A stretch of DNA of 47,150 nucleotides from a bacterium (GTDB lineage: Bacteria > Auribacterota > UBA3054 > JAPLST01), in contig JAOACZ010000119.1 of assembly GCA_026417575.1 (NCBI GenBank), positions 1 through 47,150 of the forward strand, given 5' to 3'. A model generated the notes under the pieces. It was not told the origin of the DNA. It was given only the letters and a program-made list of their open reading frames with translations, and made no database searches. This document shows, piece after piece, positions 47,147-47,150 of this stretch (positions within the stretch are counted from its first letter, which is position 1; each line of letters starts with the position of its first letter). The position numbers and the translations under genes were made by a program.

Positions 47147-47150
47147 CTCC

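Overview
The window looks like an assembled (probably metagenomic) contig from an uncultured, Gram-negative, sugar-degrading bacterium. Its first 17 bases match the end of the Tn5/Nextera mosaic-end adapter, so the left edge is a library artefact. Genes for phospholipid synthesis (pgsA, plsY), a likely exported MEMO protein, sulfatase, GH38 mannosidase, LacZ, a gingipain-propeptide-like protein and PPi-dependent phosphofructokinase would suit a PVC-type lineage (Kiritimatiellota/Verrucomicrobiota/Lentisphaerota). That placement is a weak inference: there is no rRNA or other decisive marker, and I found no tRNA.

Layout. (1) 18-15590, almost all + strand: partial cyclophilin, WbpP-like UDP-sugar 4-epimerase, LacZ; a ~1.1 kb gene-free stretch; an Rrf2 regulator (-) with a clear promoter; STAS protein, SpoIIE-type phosphatase, ComM/YifB ATPase, glycosyltransferase, HAD hydrolase; MEMO-AMMECR1 fusion with aroD; an ArsB/NhaD-type permease. 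(2) 15696-37176, all - strand: a sulfatase/alpha-mannosidase pair; a ten-gene run (yicC, xylB, three unrecognised or barely recognised envelope proteins, then SDR, DegT aminotransferase, ArnC-like transferase, methyltransferase and a polytopic GT-C-like protein); ygiQ-DUF190-crcB; and an abequose/tyvelose-type nucleotide-sugar set. (3) 37596-47146, all +: HU, argC, gltX, pgsA, der, plsY, ybeY, a CorC/HlyC-type CBS protein, corA, and pfp.

The strongest window-wide signal is strand asymmetry. The + strand is C-rich and G-poor everywhere, including non-coding DNA. Synonymous codon choice flips with gene direction (NNC in + genes, NNG in - genes), and good Shine-Dalgarno sites are common on - genes but rare on + genes. 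I found no convincing intrinsic terminator.

The most interesting candidate system is the - strand run 20615-31859. Its distal half has the order of an Arn-like lipid-linked amino-sugar pathway (SDR, aminotransferase, polyprenyl-phosphate transferase, membrane transferase). It ends in a membrane protein whose C-terminal carbohydrate-binding-like domain is duplicated in a small single-pass membrane protein of the same operon. The sulfatase gene appears to be transcribed as a leaderless mRNA from a perfect-consensus promoter.
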